Source: Apoderus coryli (taxonomy: Eukaryota; Arthropoda; Insecta; Coleoptera; Attelabidae). From it: 64,000 nt of DNA. Positions 33,501-44,923 of the stretch are shown in pieces. Both the position numbers and the translations under genes were made by a program. The stretch's first letter is position 1. Each line of letters opens with the position of its first letter. Below the pieces are notes generated by a model, which saw only the letters and a program-made list of their open reading frames with translations, ran no database searches and was not told the DNA's origin. The stretch lies in contig OU452199.1 of assembly GCA_911728435.2 (NCBI GenBank), positions 43,411,253 through 43,475,252 on the forward strand, read 5' to 3'.

Positions 33501-34741
33501 GGATCATGCAAGTTGAGTCATGAATGTCAAAATCACGACAACATTGATTGAAGATATCACACATATAGTAAACAGGACTTTGTAACAAAATATTTGTCCT
33601 GGCTGGGCCCACAGTGAACGGCACGAGATGTCGAGCACCCAATCGCGGAACATGGAATCTAATACATCCCAATAGATATGGGCAATCAACGGCGCAGTGC
33701 AATAATTTGTATAAAAACTTGACTGCGTGAATGTTTCTTCTGGTCCAGAGAGAAGGTTCATTAAAACGCAAGAGCAAAGACGCATGATCTACTCCCCGTG
33801 GAGGATAAATATTGTCGGCTTTATAGGCTAGGTATTTAAGGAAACGGCGCTGAACGCGGATCTAATATGAGTACTATATATTGGGTTCCATATAATTGCG
33901 GCAAATTCCAGTTTAGATCTAACCAAAGCTTAACCGTGAAAACATCGTTGAATTGCCGACAATTCCTAACAATAAAACCCAACATGCTATTTGCGCTTAA
34001 TACTACACTGACGGTCTGCTGGATAAATGTAAATTCACTCTCGAAGACAACACCCAAATCTTTAATTTTGCTGAGCCTTTCCAAGGACTCATTGTTCAAT
34101 TGATAATCAAAATTCGATGCGTTCTTTAGTCTGGAATAGCTAACGATCTTGCATTTAGATACATTAAGCTCTAAACGATTGTCCGTGCACCAAGTACACA
34201 GAGTGTTCAAATTACTCTGCAGATGATCGCAGTCATTCAGGGAATTAATGGGCTGGAAGAGCTTAAGATCGTCAGCATAAGCAAGCCTACCACATGTAAA
34301 AGACTCAATTAGGTCATTAATGAAAATATTGAACAACAAAGGACCGAGATTGGAGCCCTGTGGATCCCATGAGCTGGAAGGAAAAACAAAAGACTTAAAG
34401 CCTTCATATTCTACAAACTGTAATCGTTCGAATAGATATGATCGGAAGAAGTTGACCAAACGATAAGAGAAACCAAAAGTCTGTAATTTATACAACAATA
34501 TGTAGTGATCTATACGGTCAAATGCTTTGCAAAAATCGGTATAAATCACGTCCGCCCGTTGGAGACCATCGATAGCTGAACATATGTTCTCAGAATTAGA
34601 AACACATGAACGACCACTCAAGAACCCATGTTGATGGTCAGAGAATCTATCGATTGCCTGAATTTTATTTGGTGTCAGGCTCCTGCTCCTGTCCCCTATT
34701 GGTTTTGGACCCGTTGGCATTAAATTCGATTGCATAAACAT
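33501..34741 (-). pseudogene. Jockey-like LINE 3' half (RT)
   Basis: A long minus-strand frame includes QHGFLSGRSCVSN, VIYTDFCKAFDRIDH (motif A), DPQGSNLGPLLFNIFINDL (motif B with SS before DPQG), RLAYADDLKLFQPI (motif C) and IKDLGVVFESEFTF. A second frame gives YLLGCIRFHVPRLGARHLV and CCRDFDIHDST, the C-terminal domain also seen at 12077-12394. Only two or three frame breaks are present, so the copy is moderately young. The RT active-site Asp residues are retained. Confidence 0.85.
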
Positions 34742-34789
34742 TTATTTGTGGAAAAAATAAGTTGGTTGTAAGAAAATGCCTAATAAACA

Positions 34790-35713
34790 TCGTTTCAGGT
34801 GATAAAACATGGATATATTAGTATGAGACGTAAATCAAGCAACAGTCTTTTTTATTGGTATTCCAAGATGAACCGAATCCCATACAAAAAATGTTCACGC
34901 ACGAACATCTTCCAAGAAGATGATCGCTTGGTCCTTCTGCTGTATTGTACAGGACACGTCGCAATAATTCCTATGATGTTCGAGTGCTAGTTCTTGGTGT
35001 ATATAGACCTACATCCGGTGATCTTAATATATTTGTTTGCCAGCTTGAGCAAGTATTGGATGAACTTTTGTTTAGGTATGAGGGAGTTGTCGTAATTGGC
35101 GACTTTAATTATCATTTTGATAGACCAGGGACTGCGACTTGATATCGACAGTACAGAGTTTTGGTCTTAAAATTACAATATCTGATTTTACTAGAGTGAC
35201 TGACAGTTCCCGTAGTTGCATAGACAATGTTCTTACTAATTTGGATGAGAGTTTGTATGCCTCTCATGTTTTTGATCCCTGCATATCTGACCATGCTGCT
35301 CAGGTCATTGAGATTCGGGTTTCTTCGGCTGTTAAGGTTAACAGTAGTTCTCGACGAACGGTTACTCAAGCGGGTCTCTCTGATATGAGAGAAGCCCTGA
35401 AGTCGACGGATTGGGATCAATTTTTTTGTTCCAATGATGTTGATTTTCTGTCATCTTACCTGTTGGGTATTTTCCAACAAAATATTAATACATATTTTCC
35501 GATCAAGAAACATCGGAATCGTGGAACGCCAGTTAACTGGTTTACATCGGAGCTTCGAGAGAAAAGGGACAAGCTCATGGCCATTAAGATAGTTTGTGAG
35601 TCAATGGGCGACGCTTCTCATCGGACCCTGTATAACTCGTTGTATGCAGATTATAGGAAGACTATTGTTGACCATAAAAAGATGGCCTACGAGAGATATA
35701 TAGCTAGCTCCAC
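34790..35713 (+). pseudogene. LINE endonuclease and linker, opposite orientation to the adjoining RT
   Basis: Plus-strand frames encode an apurinic-type endonuclease: VLGVYRPTSGDLNIF, VVVIGDFNYHF (catalytic GDFN) and ISDHAAQVIEI (catalytic SDH). A linker with NWFTSELREKRDKLMAIK and KMAYERYIASS follows. The segment starts next to the N-terminal end of the minus-strand RT at 34741. It may be the 5' half of that same LINE, inverted during insertion, because the EN start adjoins the RT start. One frame break lies near 35140. Confidence 0.75.
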
Positions 35714-35734
35714 TAATAATAATAATAATAATAA
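35714..35734 (+). repeat. (TAA)n microsatellite
   Basis: Seven TAA/AAT units at the end of the endonuclease-linker segment. Confidence 0.85.
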
Positions 35735-36530
35735 GGAAGACAAATCAAAACCGACGCATTATTCTCTATGACGACCATGTCAGTTCGCACACTGAACGTC
35801 CAACAGTTGACTATTTGAAGGAGTAACGACTTTTGTTTTAGTCGAATGTTCCCAAATTTTTTTGTTTGTCTCAGTTTTTGTAAAAACATTACGTTCACCC
35901 TATAGAATTTTTTTTTATAAACGTTGTAACCAAACAAAAAGAAAAGAAAAACAAACAAAAAAACCAGCATACATAAACAAAATCCTACGTCCAACAGCAT
36001 ATAAAATTCAGATTAAGCTCCAAAATTAAATTCATCTACATCATACTGTGAGACGGGGATATATAGTAGCATGAAAATCTGCCAGAAACATCCTGTATTC
36101 CTGCAGCTGGCTGCTATGTTTTCGGCAACTTTTCACTGTTATCCGTTCACCCCTCACACCGTCTTTTCTTAAATCTCCCTTGTGTCCTTTTATCCTGCTC
36201 TGGTACCAGCGAGCAGGATATTCTTTTGCAGTAGAGAAAAGTTTTAATCTTGTTTTTGTTTTGAAATACCGTATATGACAGTGTTGTCTTAACTAATAAA
36301 GGAGCAACAAAAATGAAAAAGTGTGCGAGAAGGGCGTGTTTAGGAATAGTTTACCATGAATATGTTCCGCAGCATTCTTCCAAGCAGTTGGTGTTTTTCT
36401 TTATATACTTTGGATTGGAACTGGTGATTTATAGTTTTGGAGATGAAATCGTATAATCATAATTTAGAGAATTGTTCTGATAATTTTTTACTAAATATAG
36501 TAACCAATCAATACTCAAAATCCTTCAAGC
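35735..36530. other. AT-rich spacer, no gene
   Basis: No supported feature. Confidence 0.5.
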
Positions 36531-36533
36531 GAG

Positions 36534-36585
36534 TTGCTTAAGGATAATAGCCATCGGCCTGCGGCCTTGGGCTATTATCAAGCAA
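36534..36585. repeat. Long imperfect hairpin
   Basis: TTGCTT and GATAATAGCC (36543-36552) pair with GGCTATTATC (36570-36579) and AAGCAA, around a GGCC-TGC-GGCC centre. It lies directly before the 68-bp segment shared with 18930-18998. Confidence 0.75.
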
Positions 36586-36588
36586 CAC

Positions 36589-36656
36589 GCTTTCGGCATT
36601 CTCTATGACAAAATTATCTCGGTATTATCAAGACCCTAGGGGTATTACTACTGAAA
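36589..36656 (+). repeat. Second copy of the conserved segment next to the recombinase
   Basis: Near-perfect inverse complement of 18930-18998: it begins GCTTTCGGCATTCTCTATGA and ends just before ACTGAAAAT. Here no recombinase frame precedes it, only the hairpin. It is probably a 3' end of a nonautonomous relative of the Crypton-like element. Confidence 0.65.
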
Positions 36657-37089
36657 ATATAATTGTAACCATCTGAATCAGGATCAGGAATTAGTTTAAT
36701 AAAATGATTGCATCCAATTTGATTCCGTCTGAGCGTTAGCAGATGGCAGGAATAGAGGAATTCATGCTTCCTCTGCGAGTGGGACAGTCAAGCACGATGG
36801 GACTTTTTGTAGAAGCCAAGCTGTGACGAAGATCGTATCCACATCAGTCATTGAGCCTCAACTTGAACTAAATATAAAGACAACACCGATTCTCTACCAG
36901 CCTGCACCCAACACTGTGGGTGTCCCACCACATATTCGACTGAAATTATAAATCAAAAGCTATTTGGCACTTTTTTAAAGAGCGCATAGGTAAAACCGGG
37001 AAAGCTAATAATGAAATCATAATCAATACCCTCTTTTTTGTACATATTTTTCAACTGTCGTAAAAAATAAACTACAATCACATTTTGCA
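36657..37089. other. Spacer, no gene
   Basis: No supported feature. Confidence 0.5.
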
Positions 37090-37355
37090 GGGAACATGTC
37101 AGTCGAATGCACGTTGGCTCTAATGAATTCTCAAAGCACGTTTTTTAGTCCTGCTACAGACTATGAAGTTATGAAAATTAACAAATCCATGCCAAATAAA
37201 AAATCTACAGGTTTCGATAATATACGTGTAACAGTCATTAAGAGTGCAGTTTATGTTCTATCTCCGATTATTGCAGAACTGACAGATATGTCAGTTGAGT
37301 GTGGCGTGTTCCCGGAGCAACTAAAAAACTCTATCGTTGTTTGCTATTTTTAAAC
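37090..37355 (+). pseudogene. LINE RT N-terminal fragment
   Basis: An 85-codon frame holds FSPATDYEVMKINKSMPNKK, then STGFDNIRVTVIKSA and VECGVFPEQLKNSIVV, the segment before the RPIS motif in Jockey-like RTs (KSxGxDxI, GxFPxxLK). It ends at a stop before any palm motif. Both ends are truncated. Confidence 0.7.
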
Positions 37356-38433
37356 GTTAGTATGGGGCAAGAATATATCGCTCTAAATTAAGAAATATGC
37401 ACACAAAAAATAAATTGCTTGGTTTAATTCGATAAGTTTCAATTTAAGTAAATGTTAGATTTGTATATCCCCAAGTAGATATCTATTTCAATATTGATTA
37501 TCGAATTCTCAATGGTATTAATTTGAATGGAGCAAATGAATATTTAATTTTAGGATGGTTGAATACACAGTTTAAGAGTAATTACTACCTATTTCAAAAA
37601 AATGTAGAGTTAAATTAAATAAACCGATTACTTAATCATAACATACAGGGTTTAGAAGAAAGTATAGCATCTGATTACATTGAAACTTTAATACGATTCT
37701 ATTGAGAACACCTCTAAATTTAGTAAAGATATTATAACATTAATTATTACATATTTTATTATATTACCAGAATTTATATTATATAATTCAAAATCTTGTT
37801 GAAAAATGAATCCCACGTAAGATGATTGGGAGTAGAGTAGATTTTTCCAAAATAAAAAAAAAAAAGAAATAATTATTAGTGACGCAGAAAAATGTGGCAT
37901 TTGTGTTCATAGATAAATGATTGTAAGACTTACTAATATGCTCTAAGATCGTTTAATATGGGCTAAGCTTGAAAATATTCATTTACATTTCGTGTCACAC
38001 TAGATGCTGCCTTGTGGCTAATTACTATCATTTTCATATTCCGGTAAAAACAATATTCACTTACCTTTGACCACTTAACACACACTATTATATTATTAGT
38101 ATTAAAATATATTGGACACACTTGAGAAGATTTAAACCTATAACTACATCAACTATTATATTAATAGGAATAAGAATGCTTCAAATTTTCAACATCAAAC
38201 TAACGCCGAAGACTTAACAAGTTTGGACTACGAATTATATGTATGCAACTTGCAAAAAATGCATGGTCACAAAATGAGGAAGCATGGACTATGTTGCCAG
38301 TAGGTTAAATAAACATTGCTAAGCAAGTACTTTTTTATATATAGATACAAGAAATCACTGCGTGATTTCCCAGTCGTTTTGTGGTAGTTTTATCTATGAC
38401 AAAAGTCATTGAGGGCTATACAAAAAAAATTGA
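37356..38433. other. AT-rich spacer, no gene
   Basis: CATACAGGGTTTAGAAG at 37644 resembles a transposon end. Nothing else. Confidence 0.45.
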
Positions 38434-39447
38434 AACATTTTTGAGTTACCCCGTAGATCACCTTTACGAGCTTATAGTTACACGCTAAAGAAATCATGCA
38501 TTCAAATCTAAATCAAAAGATTATTTAAAATATTACTTTTTTGACCTTAAAAAAAATTAACAAATATATTTTTGACTCACCCCGTATAGAAATTTAAAGT
38601 GTATGCTAAAAATTTCTAAACATTTAAAATTTATTCGATTGCAATCTAGAAAATTTGTTAAATGTCGGCTAATTAATGTTTTTTTTTTTGCATCACCCTG
38701 TACATGTTGCTTATTAATTAATGTTGTTATAATCTGATAAATACTTAATTTAAATAATAAATCCACTTGTCAAATTCAATAACCTTATTTTTAATCTGCT
38801 AGTCTAAAAATGTCTGCCTATAATATGATTATCATCATAGGTGACGTTATTTTTTAGAACTACCACATCCCTCTATTTGAAAATCGTTGGTGTTAAATTA
38901 ACGTTAACGTTAATAGCGGCAGACGTTATTTTTTAGGATACCATATCTCTCTCTTATGGTTCGTTGGTTTGTCATAATTTGGTAGTATTTTTTTCTAACG
39001 TTGGTGTCACTTATTTTAGTTTAGTTGACACTTCTAGTTTACGTCATAATTTGGTTTTGGTAAGATGTTTTTTCTAACGGCAGACAAATTGCTTGTGTCA
39101 AATAGTCTAAAAGTTTTCGGCATTATTTTCATGTTTAAGATCAACTTCTATCAACATGTTGTATATTGTAGTGTTATAAAATGGGTATTCCATATAGTTG
39201 TAGTAAATTTAGAAGTTGTCATTGTGTATTTGAAGTAATATTACTGAAAAAGTGATAATAACCTAAAGTGCCAGTGTGATGAGAGCCGTCAGATGGATGG
39301 ATGTGATCATATATTTTTCAATAACCTAAGTCTGATGGATTCTTGTAGATGTAATTAAATCAATTAATAAAGTAGTGTGGCCGCATTAAATCCCCTTGAA
39401 AAGTACCCGTTGGGATGCAGCAAAAACAAACAAATTTTCCATATAGT
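38434..39447 (+). repeat. Dispersed repeat, copy A (about 1.0 kb)
   Basis: Matches 54884-55995 in the same orientation from ACATTTTTGAGTTACCCCGT to AAATTTTCCATATAG, with indels. Shared marks are TCACCCTGTACATG, AATGTTGTTATAATCTGATA, the GGCATTATTTTCATGTTTAA block and GTGTGGCCGCATTAAATCCC. A 24-codon frame at 39181-39255 (IPYSCSKFRSCHCVFEV) is kept in both copies. The family is not recognised; it is probably a nonautonomous transposon or part of one. Confidence 0.75.
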
Positions 39448-40799
39448 ATGTCGCTAACTATGTTAAAAAGTTGTCGATCCAGCTTCACGGTTTTTAATGA
39501 TTGACCGGCTTTGAATGTAAAGAATCCTGCATCACAAAATTATGTTAAAATTCGATAATTATATATGTAAAAGGGCAACACTGTGCAATATGCTTCATTG
39601 GAAACTATAGAGTGTCATCGATTCTCAGATCAAATGTCTATATAATTTTCGTTTAAATTGATGACTGTCATTTTTATTATGTATGAGATGAAGTATTTTT
39701 AACATTAAAATATTTTATATTTGGTGGAAAATTCAATTTGATTATACGAATATCCTTATTATAAGCTGCTCGAGCCTTATTTAAAGAACACTGAATATTT
39801 ACTATAAAAAACCATACATTCTTAAATATAGGAGGTAGGTCATTTATATAGAGTAGGTTTGAATGTTCTAAGGAAAACTATTTACTTAAAAATGAACATT
39901 TTTGTTGAATATATGGAAATCCCGAGGGAAATCCACATTTAAGCATTTCAAAGTTTTCAAATTAAAACATTTTACACCGAATGAGAATAAAAAGTCTTAG
40001 AACAAGTAAAAAAAATAAGAATATTGAAATGTTTTGTTTGAATCTTTGCTTTTTTCTGTGTGGTGTTTAGTACAAAAGTTGATGATGATTAGGGGTTGTT
40101 CTGGGACACTAGGTATATAACAAGATACATTAGTAAAAAACTTAAAATTACAAATTGTTGCTCTCAAATATCAATCACTCTGTGCAGTATCTGGCATATG
40201 TTTTCCCGAGCCTAAGTTTGGCACCTTTTTTTTTTAGTTGAGTTTTGGAAATATATCAGCTCTGTCGTAGAACTTTCCAGACGGTGAAATTTCATTATTG
40301 CATAGATGGAGTGAGTGTAGCGTATAGAGTTTTCCCATTTCAGTCTGTTTTTATTTTCTTTAAAGAAAAGTGCGCTGCACGTTTGATTAGTCACCATGTT
40401 GTTGTAAAGAAAAAACTTACTAACACATTTTTCTTAGACGATAGTTTGGTGCACTAATGGTGATATTAAAGTAATGAGCTTAACGTTTATAGATACAGAT
40501 AAATTAATACAAATGTTTGACAGCCAGTTTCTGCAATCTTCGGGAAAAAATAACTGGAACAAAAATTGCATTACCAATATATAGAAAAATATTATTGCTG
40601 ATTTTCCTGTTAAGTTTGTTGTTTAATCGAAATATTTAATACTATACAAGTGACCTATTTAGTGATATTCACTGAAAGCGTTATTACTCGGTTACGCATA
40701 ATTATGTACACAGAGGAAGTTGGCATACCTTCTAGCAAATTACAGGTGGCCAAAACCAATTTTGGCCTGCGTTAATGTTTTTAGTAGACTAATTAATTC
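39448..40799. other. AT-rich spacer, no gene
   Basis: No supported feature. Confidence 0.5.
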
Positions 40800-40980
40800 G
40801 GAGGCATCGATCTGACCTCAGATATCCAATAGGTACATTATACGAGGTACAATTTAGGGAGGCTGTTAAGCGCGTTCTTCTTGAGAAGGCCTATACTCAC
40901 TGGAGGACTACTTTGCTGATGCGTGGTAGTGTTTGTTTTTTGATTTTGTTGTGTTGGTCTGCTTTTGGCTTGGTTTGATG
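40800..40980 (+). other. Unrecognised open frame of about 59 codons
   Basis: A frame reads PIGTLYEVQFREAVKRVLLE, then KAYTHWRTTLLMRG and a hydrophobic end. The composition is protein-like and lies near the Dong-like endonuclease, but I recognise no family. It may be the end of an unrelated retroelement frame. Confidence 0.25.
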
Positions 40981-41109
40981 ATTTTAATGCATTGTAATGT
41001 ATTATATTTTTTCTCTTCTGCTACTTGCATTTTTATACGAGTATATATTTATGTTGTGTTGTTATTTACATATTTTACTTCAATAAAGTTAAAGTTATTA
41101 TTTTTTTTT

Positions 41110-41495
41110 CACGATTAATTCGGTTATTCTAGGTGGCCGGAATTATTGAAATTCAAGGCTTACCCAGAGTTCTACGGATTATTCGGGTCGTTCCCAAGAC
41201 AACTGTTTTGCAGCAATCGTCGGCGATGCTGTCCTGGAGCCCCAGAAGTAATAGCGATTGAACAAAGGACTTCTCGACAAGCCCATTAGAGGATATTACA
41301 AACGGGAAAATTTTCACTTCATTTTGTTCATATATTGATTTTATTTCGTAAGCTAAATCTATATATTTGTATATTTTCTCTGCTACCGTTTTGCTTATAT
41401 TATGATCCAATGGTACCGCCACGTCTAGTATAAAGCATCTTTTTTCTTTTTTACAGAATAGTACAATGTCAGGACGATTGTGATCTACTTTACTT
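41110..41495 (-). pseudogene. R4/Dong-like restriction-like endonuclease and 3' end
   Basis: A 121-codon minus-strand frame reads out of the adjoining TAA tract into VDHNRPDIVLFCKK, then RCFILDVAVPLDHNISK, with YIDLAYEIKSIYE and VVLGTTRIIRRTLGK. RPD and LDVAVP are the two acidic positions of the PD-(D/E)XK fold used by R2/R4/Dong elements to nick target DNA. The fragment begins at a (TAA)n tract, so it is a strongly 5'-truncated insertion. Its 3' end, CGTGAAAAAAAAATAATAAC on the minus strand, again leads into TAA units. The frame has no internal stop. Confidence 0.78.
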
Positions 41496-41512
41496 ATTAT
41501 TATTATTATTAT
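41496..41512 (-). repeat. (TAA)n microsatellite between two Dong-like pieces
   Basis: Six TAA units on the minus strand separate the endonuclease fragment from the GC-richer piece at 41513-41917. Confidence 0.85.
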
Positions 41513-41917
41513 TTTCACGCGGTAAAGGAAACCATTTGCTGAAGCGCCCTGTCTCCAGCGGTGTTAATTCTCCCTATGTCTGCACCCTCCAGAAAGAAAT
41601 AGAATGAAGTGTTGAGGAGTGTGCAGACACAGATGGCTCCCCGTCGTCCCTACCGTCTCCGACCCCGGCAGGTGTCAGGGGAGCATGGCCGATCGTTCAA
41701 TTCTCACCCACTCCACACGCCGTGTGGTTAGTGAGTGAGAACCCCAGATTCATGTGCCCTGAGCAAACGCAACGATCCGAGGATGACCTGTTTCTGCATC
41801 CCGCTTGCCAGAATATCCGCCACGTTGTAGCAAGTTTGAGACCAGCGTCTGGCGCATGCCTCCCAATGACCCGATAAGCAGCACCACAAGGACCACAGAG
41901 TGTCGTGGGTACATTAT
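41513..41917 (-). mobile_element. Probable Dong-like or nonautonomous element between TAA tracts
   Basis: This 405-bp GC-richer segment lies between TAA tracts at 41496-41512 and 41918-41935. On the minus strand it ends GCGTGAAAA followed by TAA repeats, the same ending as the endonuclease fragment next to it. Minus-strand frames have Cys-rich sequence (TTLCGPCGAAYR) but no clear family. The shared 3' end and TAA target suggest the same insertion machinery. Confidence 0.45.
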
Positions 41918-41935
41918 TATTATTATTTTTTTTTT
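41918..41935 (-). repeat. (TAA)n microsatellite
   Basis: Five TAA units on the minus strand, followed by an A/T run. Confidence 0.8.
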
Positions 41936-42901
41936 CACAAGTTTTATTCCTGGTATTATTGACCGGGCCAAAAGGCCATGGTCTTAAGGTATTTGCAACA
42001 CACGTCTGACAATTCGACACGTACCCAAGATTTTTGGGCTTCATGTAAGTATCCATAGTTTAGATTAAATATTTTAAGATTTTCCAGAAAACCTTTATGA
42101 ACCAAGCCTTATTTTTTCAACAGTACTAAGTTTATGCGTTTGAATTCAGAATCAAAAGCTCTACCGATTAAGGAAACAAAATAGAGGATGGTCCATTTAA
42201 AATAACTGATCACTATGTCAAAATTTTGAGAACGGATTGACATACGTCATTAGTGACACCATAATCTGACGACTCAGACAAAATGCGACAACTTTGCTAA
42301 TTTAAACTATACTGTGTGATCAAAATATTGCGTAAAATATACGTATATATCACCCTGATGATGATTTGTTTTCGGTTTTTATTAACAATTTTTCCAGCTA
42401 ATAAACCTTTAGACACAACATAAAAAAATATAGTCATATACACATCGTTGATATACGATACAGGCACCGATATATGTATACCAACCGTTATATATAATAT
42501 AAACCCTCCACATACACATACGTTAGGCTAGGTATATTCGTGGTGTAATGATAAAGGCTAATTAGATTGCCTTAGAGGCTGAACCTAATTACAATCACAT
42601 ATAACGGATGTGGAAGGCCGCCTTTAATTAGGAAACAGCCGATATATTATTATGGTTGGTGTTACGTATCGTATTATGTACTTGCTATACAGGCTGTGCC
42701 GATTTAGGTACTCGCAAAGGCAGTGTTATAATAATTCAGTTCATCTTCTTCAGTGGAACACTTATTGAAGCGTGCGGTCAGCAAATACTTTCATTTGAAA
42801 TAGGAGATGGATGCAGCACTTCATCATATCTAGCAGTCATACAAGCACTGACGATCCATCAACTTTAAAGTAGACACTAAATTATACCGACAGAAGCGTA
42901 T
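41936..42901. other. Spacer, no firm gene
   Basis: TA-rich tracts at 42460-42500. The last 30 bp before the hAT end can be read as KVDTKLYRQKR and might be the left part of the LINE that continues at 46079, but this is too short to assert. Confidence 0.4.
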
Positions 42902-43040
42902 CAGTGGCGGTTTGTCTTATGGAGCAAGTGAAGCAACGCTTCACGTAAATAATCAGTAAAATTAATAATATTTAGGTATCTAATTTTATTTTATTGTGTA
43001 ATTATTTTTCTCCATATAAAATTTAAACTATGAGTTAATG

Positions 43041-44330
43041 TATACTTAGTTTTCAACCTGCTTTACCATACAACTGTAATTTTGCCACATAAGAGGATGA
43101 TCTGGCAGGTCAAAGGCTCTACGAAAGTCGACAAATATAGCGAACACTTTGCGCTTTTTCAGTCTGAGATGCAGTTGAATTGCGCAACTAAAGGTGAAAA
43201 TGTTGTCGAGACAACCCCTACCTTTCCTGAACCCATTTTGACCTTCGGGGAGCAGCCCATAGCGATCAGACCATGTCGCTATTCGTTCATTGAGAATATG
43301 CGTAAATAGTTTTGTTATGCAATTAATGAGGGCAATACCCCTATAGTTTGAAGGATCGTTTGTCGGACTCTTTTTATGCAGCATTGTTAAAGCAATCTGA
43401 TTGCAATTACTCGGCACTCTCTGAGTTTCTAAAATTTTGTTAAAAAATCCACAAAGATAGAGAAGCCAATTTGTGGGAAGGTGCTTCAGAAACTCATACG
43501 ACACACTGTCAATGCTGGGACTCTTGCCATTTCGGCAATGATTAAGCGAGCGTAGAAATTGTTTAATTTACAAATTTTTAAGGACCCTATAACCTTTTTT
43601 TTCGCGGTAATGCAGTCTTTGTCAAACCATGGCTGCCCGTCACGATGGGATGAATAAAAACTTTTTGACTTTAGCATGTTAGATTTTTCTCCAGCCTCCC
43701 AAATGGCCAGACTCAAATTTCTGTCACATCATCCTTAACCCATACTAAATCTATAACACTTTTTCCAGCAGAGCTACAAAATGTAAATGGGGCGGGATGG
43801 TCTGACGCAGATCTGCCGTTTATCAGTGTGAAAGAGACACCAGCCATGAAATCAAGTAACATGCGTCCCCTAGCATTTAATGTAAGATCCAGGTTTATAA
43901 CCTCAGAGTACAAGTTAGTCCGCTCAAATACTTCCTCAGAAGACACCTCGAAATTTCCTACACGTGCATTGAAATCACCCCCGATAACAAACAGTATACC
44001 AGGATATAGGCTCTGAGCATCTGAAATAGCAACCTCAAACATTGTCAATAAGTGTGCCATATCTAATGCAGGCCTAAAATAAACATTACTCCACGAAACA
44101 TATTATCCACCAAGGACACTTGTCAACCAGTTTAGCCCTATATGGCGCTTTCGTAAAAATTGCAAGTCCGCCACTGGCGCGACCAAGTGACTTTTCCCTC
44201 ACAGCGGAGGAATAAATAGCACTGTAGTTACTTAAAGATGGCAAGCTGACATGCTCATTTATGAGCCAAGTTTCCGACAGGCACAATATGTCAGCAGTAG
44301 TACCGGACTGCATCATAGTTACTTACATAT
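43041..44330 (-). pseudogene. LINE endonuclease plus partial RT, 3'-truncated
   Basis: The minus strand gives, in order: DILCLSETWLINEHVSLPSL (endonuclease start), FVIGGDFNARVG (GDFN motif), NGRSASDHPAPFTF, a linker with GQPWFDKDC, then RT fingers NYRGIALINCITKLF, GQNGFRKGRGCLDN and motif A FAIFVDFRRAFD. It stops just after motif A, so the palm and 3' end are lost. LINEs usually lose their 5' end, so this loss came from a later deletion, perhaps when the hAT interior formed. Frames break at about 43490, 43715 and 44070. Confidence 0.8.
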
Positions 44331-44923
44331 TTAATTTAAGTTTTAAAATCTAAAAAAGTAGTGAACAAATTAAAAAAATATATATACGGTTATTAATTAA
44401 ATTAAATATTGTTTTTTTAATAATATAACATATTATAATATCTCATACTTTAATATGGAAGAAGCAAGTGGAAGTACTACACATCAGCAGCGTAAATTAT
44501 ATTTACCCTGACATCAGGTAAGCGAAGTTATCATGAAAAATAATGTTTATTTTTTAATTTTAACTAAAGTTAAGTTTTTATAATCAACACTCATTTTAAG
44601 AACAGAAAAATCTTGTTAAAAATATATAGACACACCTGTTCCAGATTTAAATAAATATTTGATAAATATAAATCAAGGCAAATGCATAAAAGCAGAGCTT
44701 TTAATAATTTCTGGTATGAGACGTATTATGATTTGCTAACAGGTAGCATAAAAGTAATTTGATTGACACTTTCATAAAATGTGTTTTATTTAGTATTATT
44801 ATGAAGTAGGTAAATATATTCTAGATACTAATTACACTTTTTAAAGAAAACTTAGGTGAGGTACCTACTTATCAACATAACCGATATTGGTTAAAGTAAT
44901 CCATTGCAGAGAGGAGTTTCAAG
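44331..44923. other. AT-rich hAT interior, no gene
   Basis: No supported feature. Confidence 0.5.

Noticed and set aside
42310..42375. CTGATGATGA near 42356 as another hammerhead
   Set aside because: No helix II hairpin or GAAA box at suitable distance.
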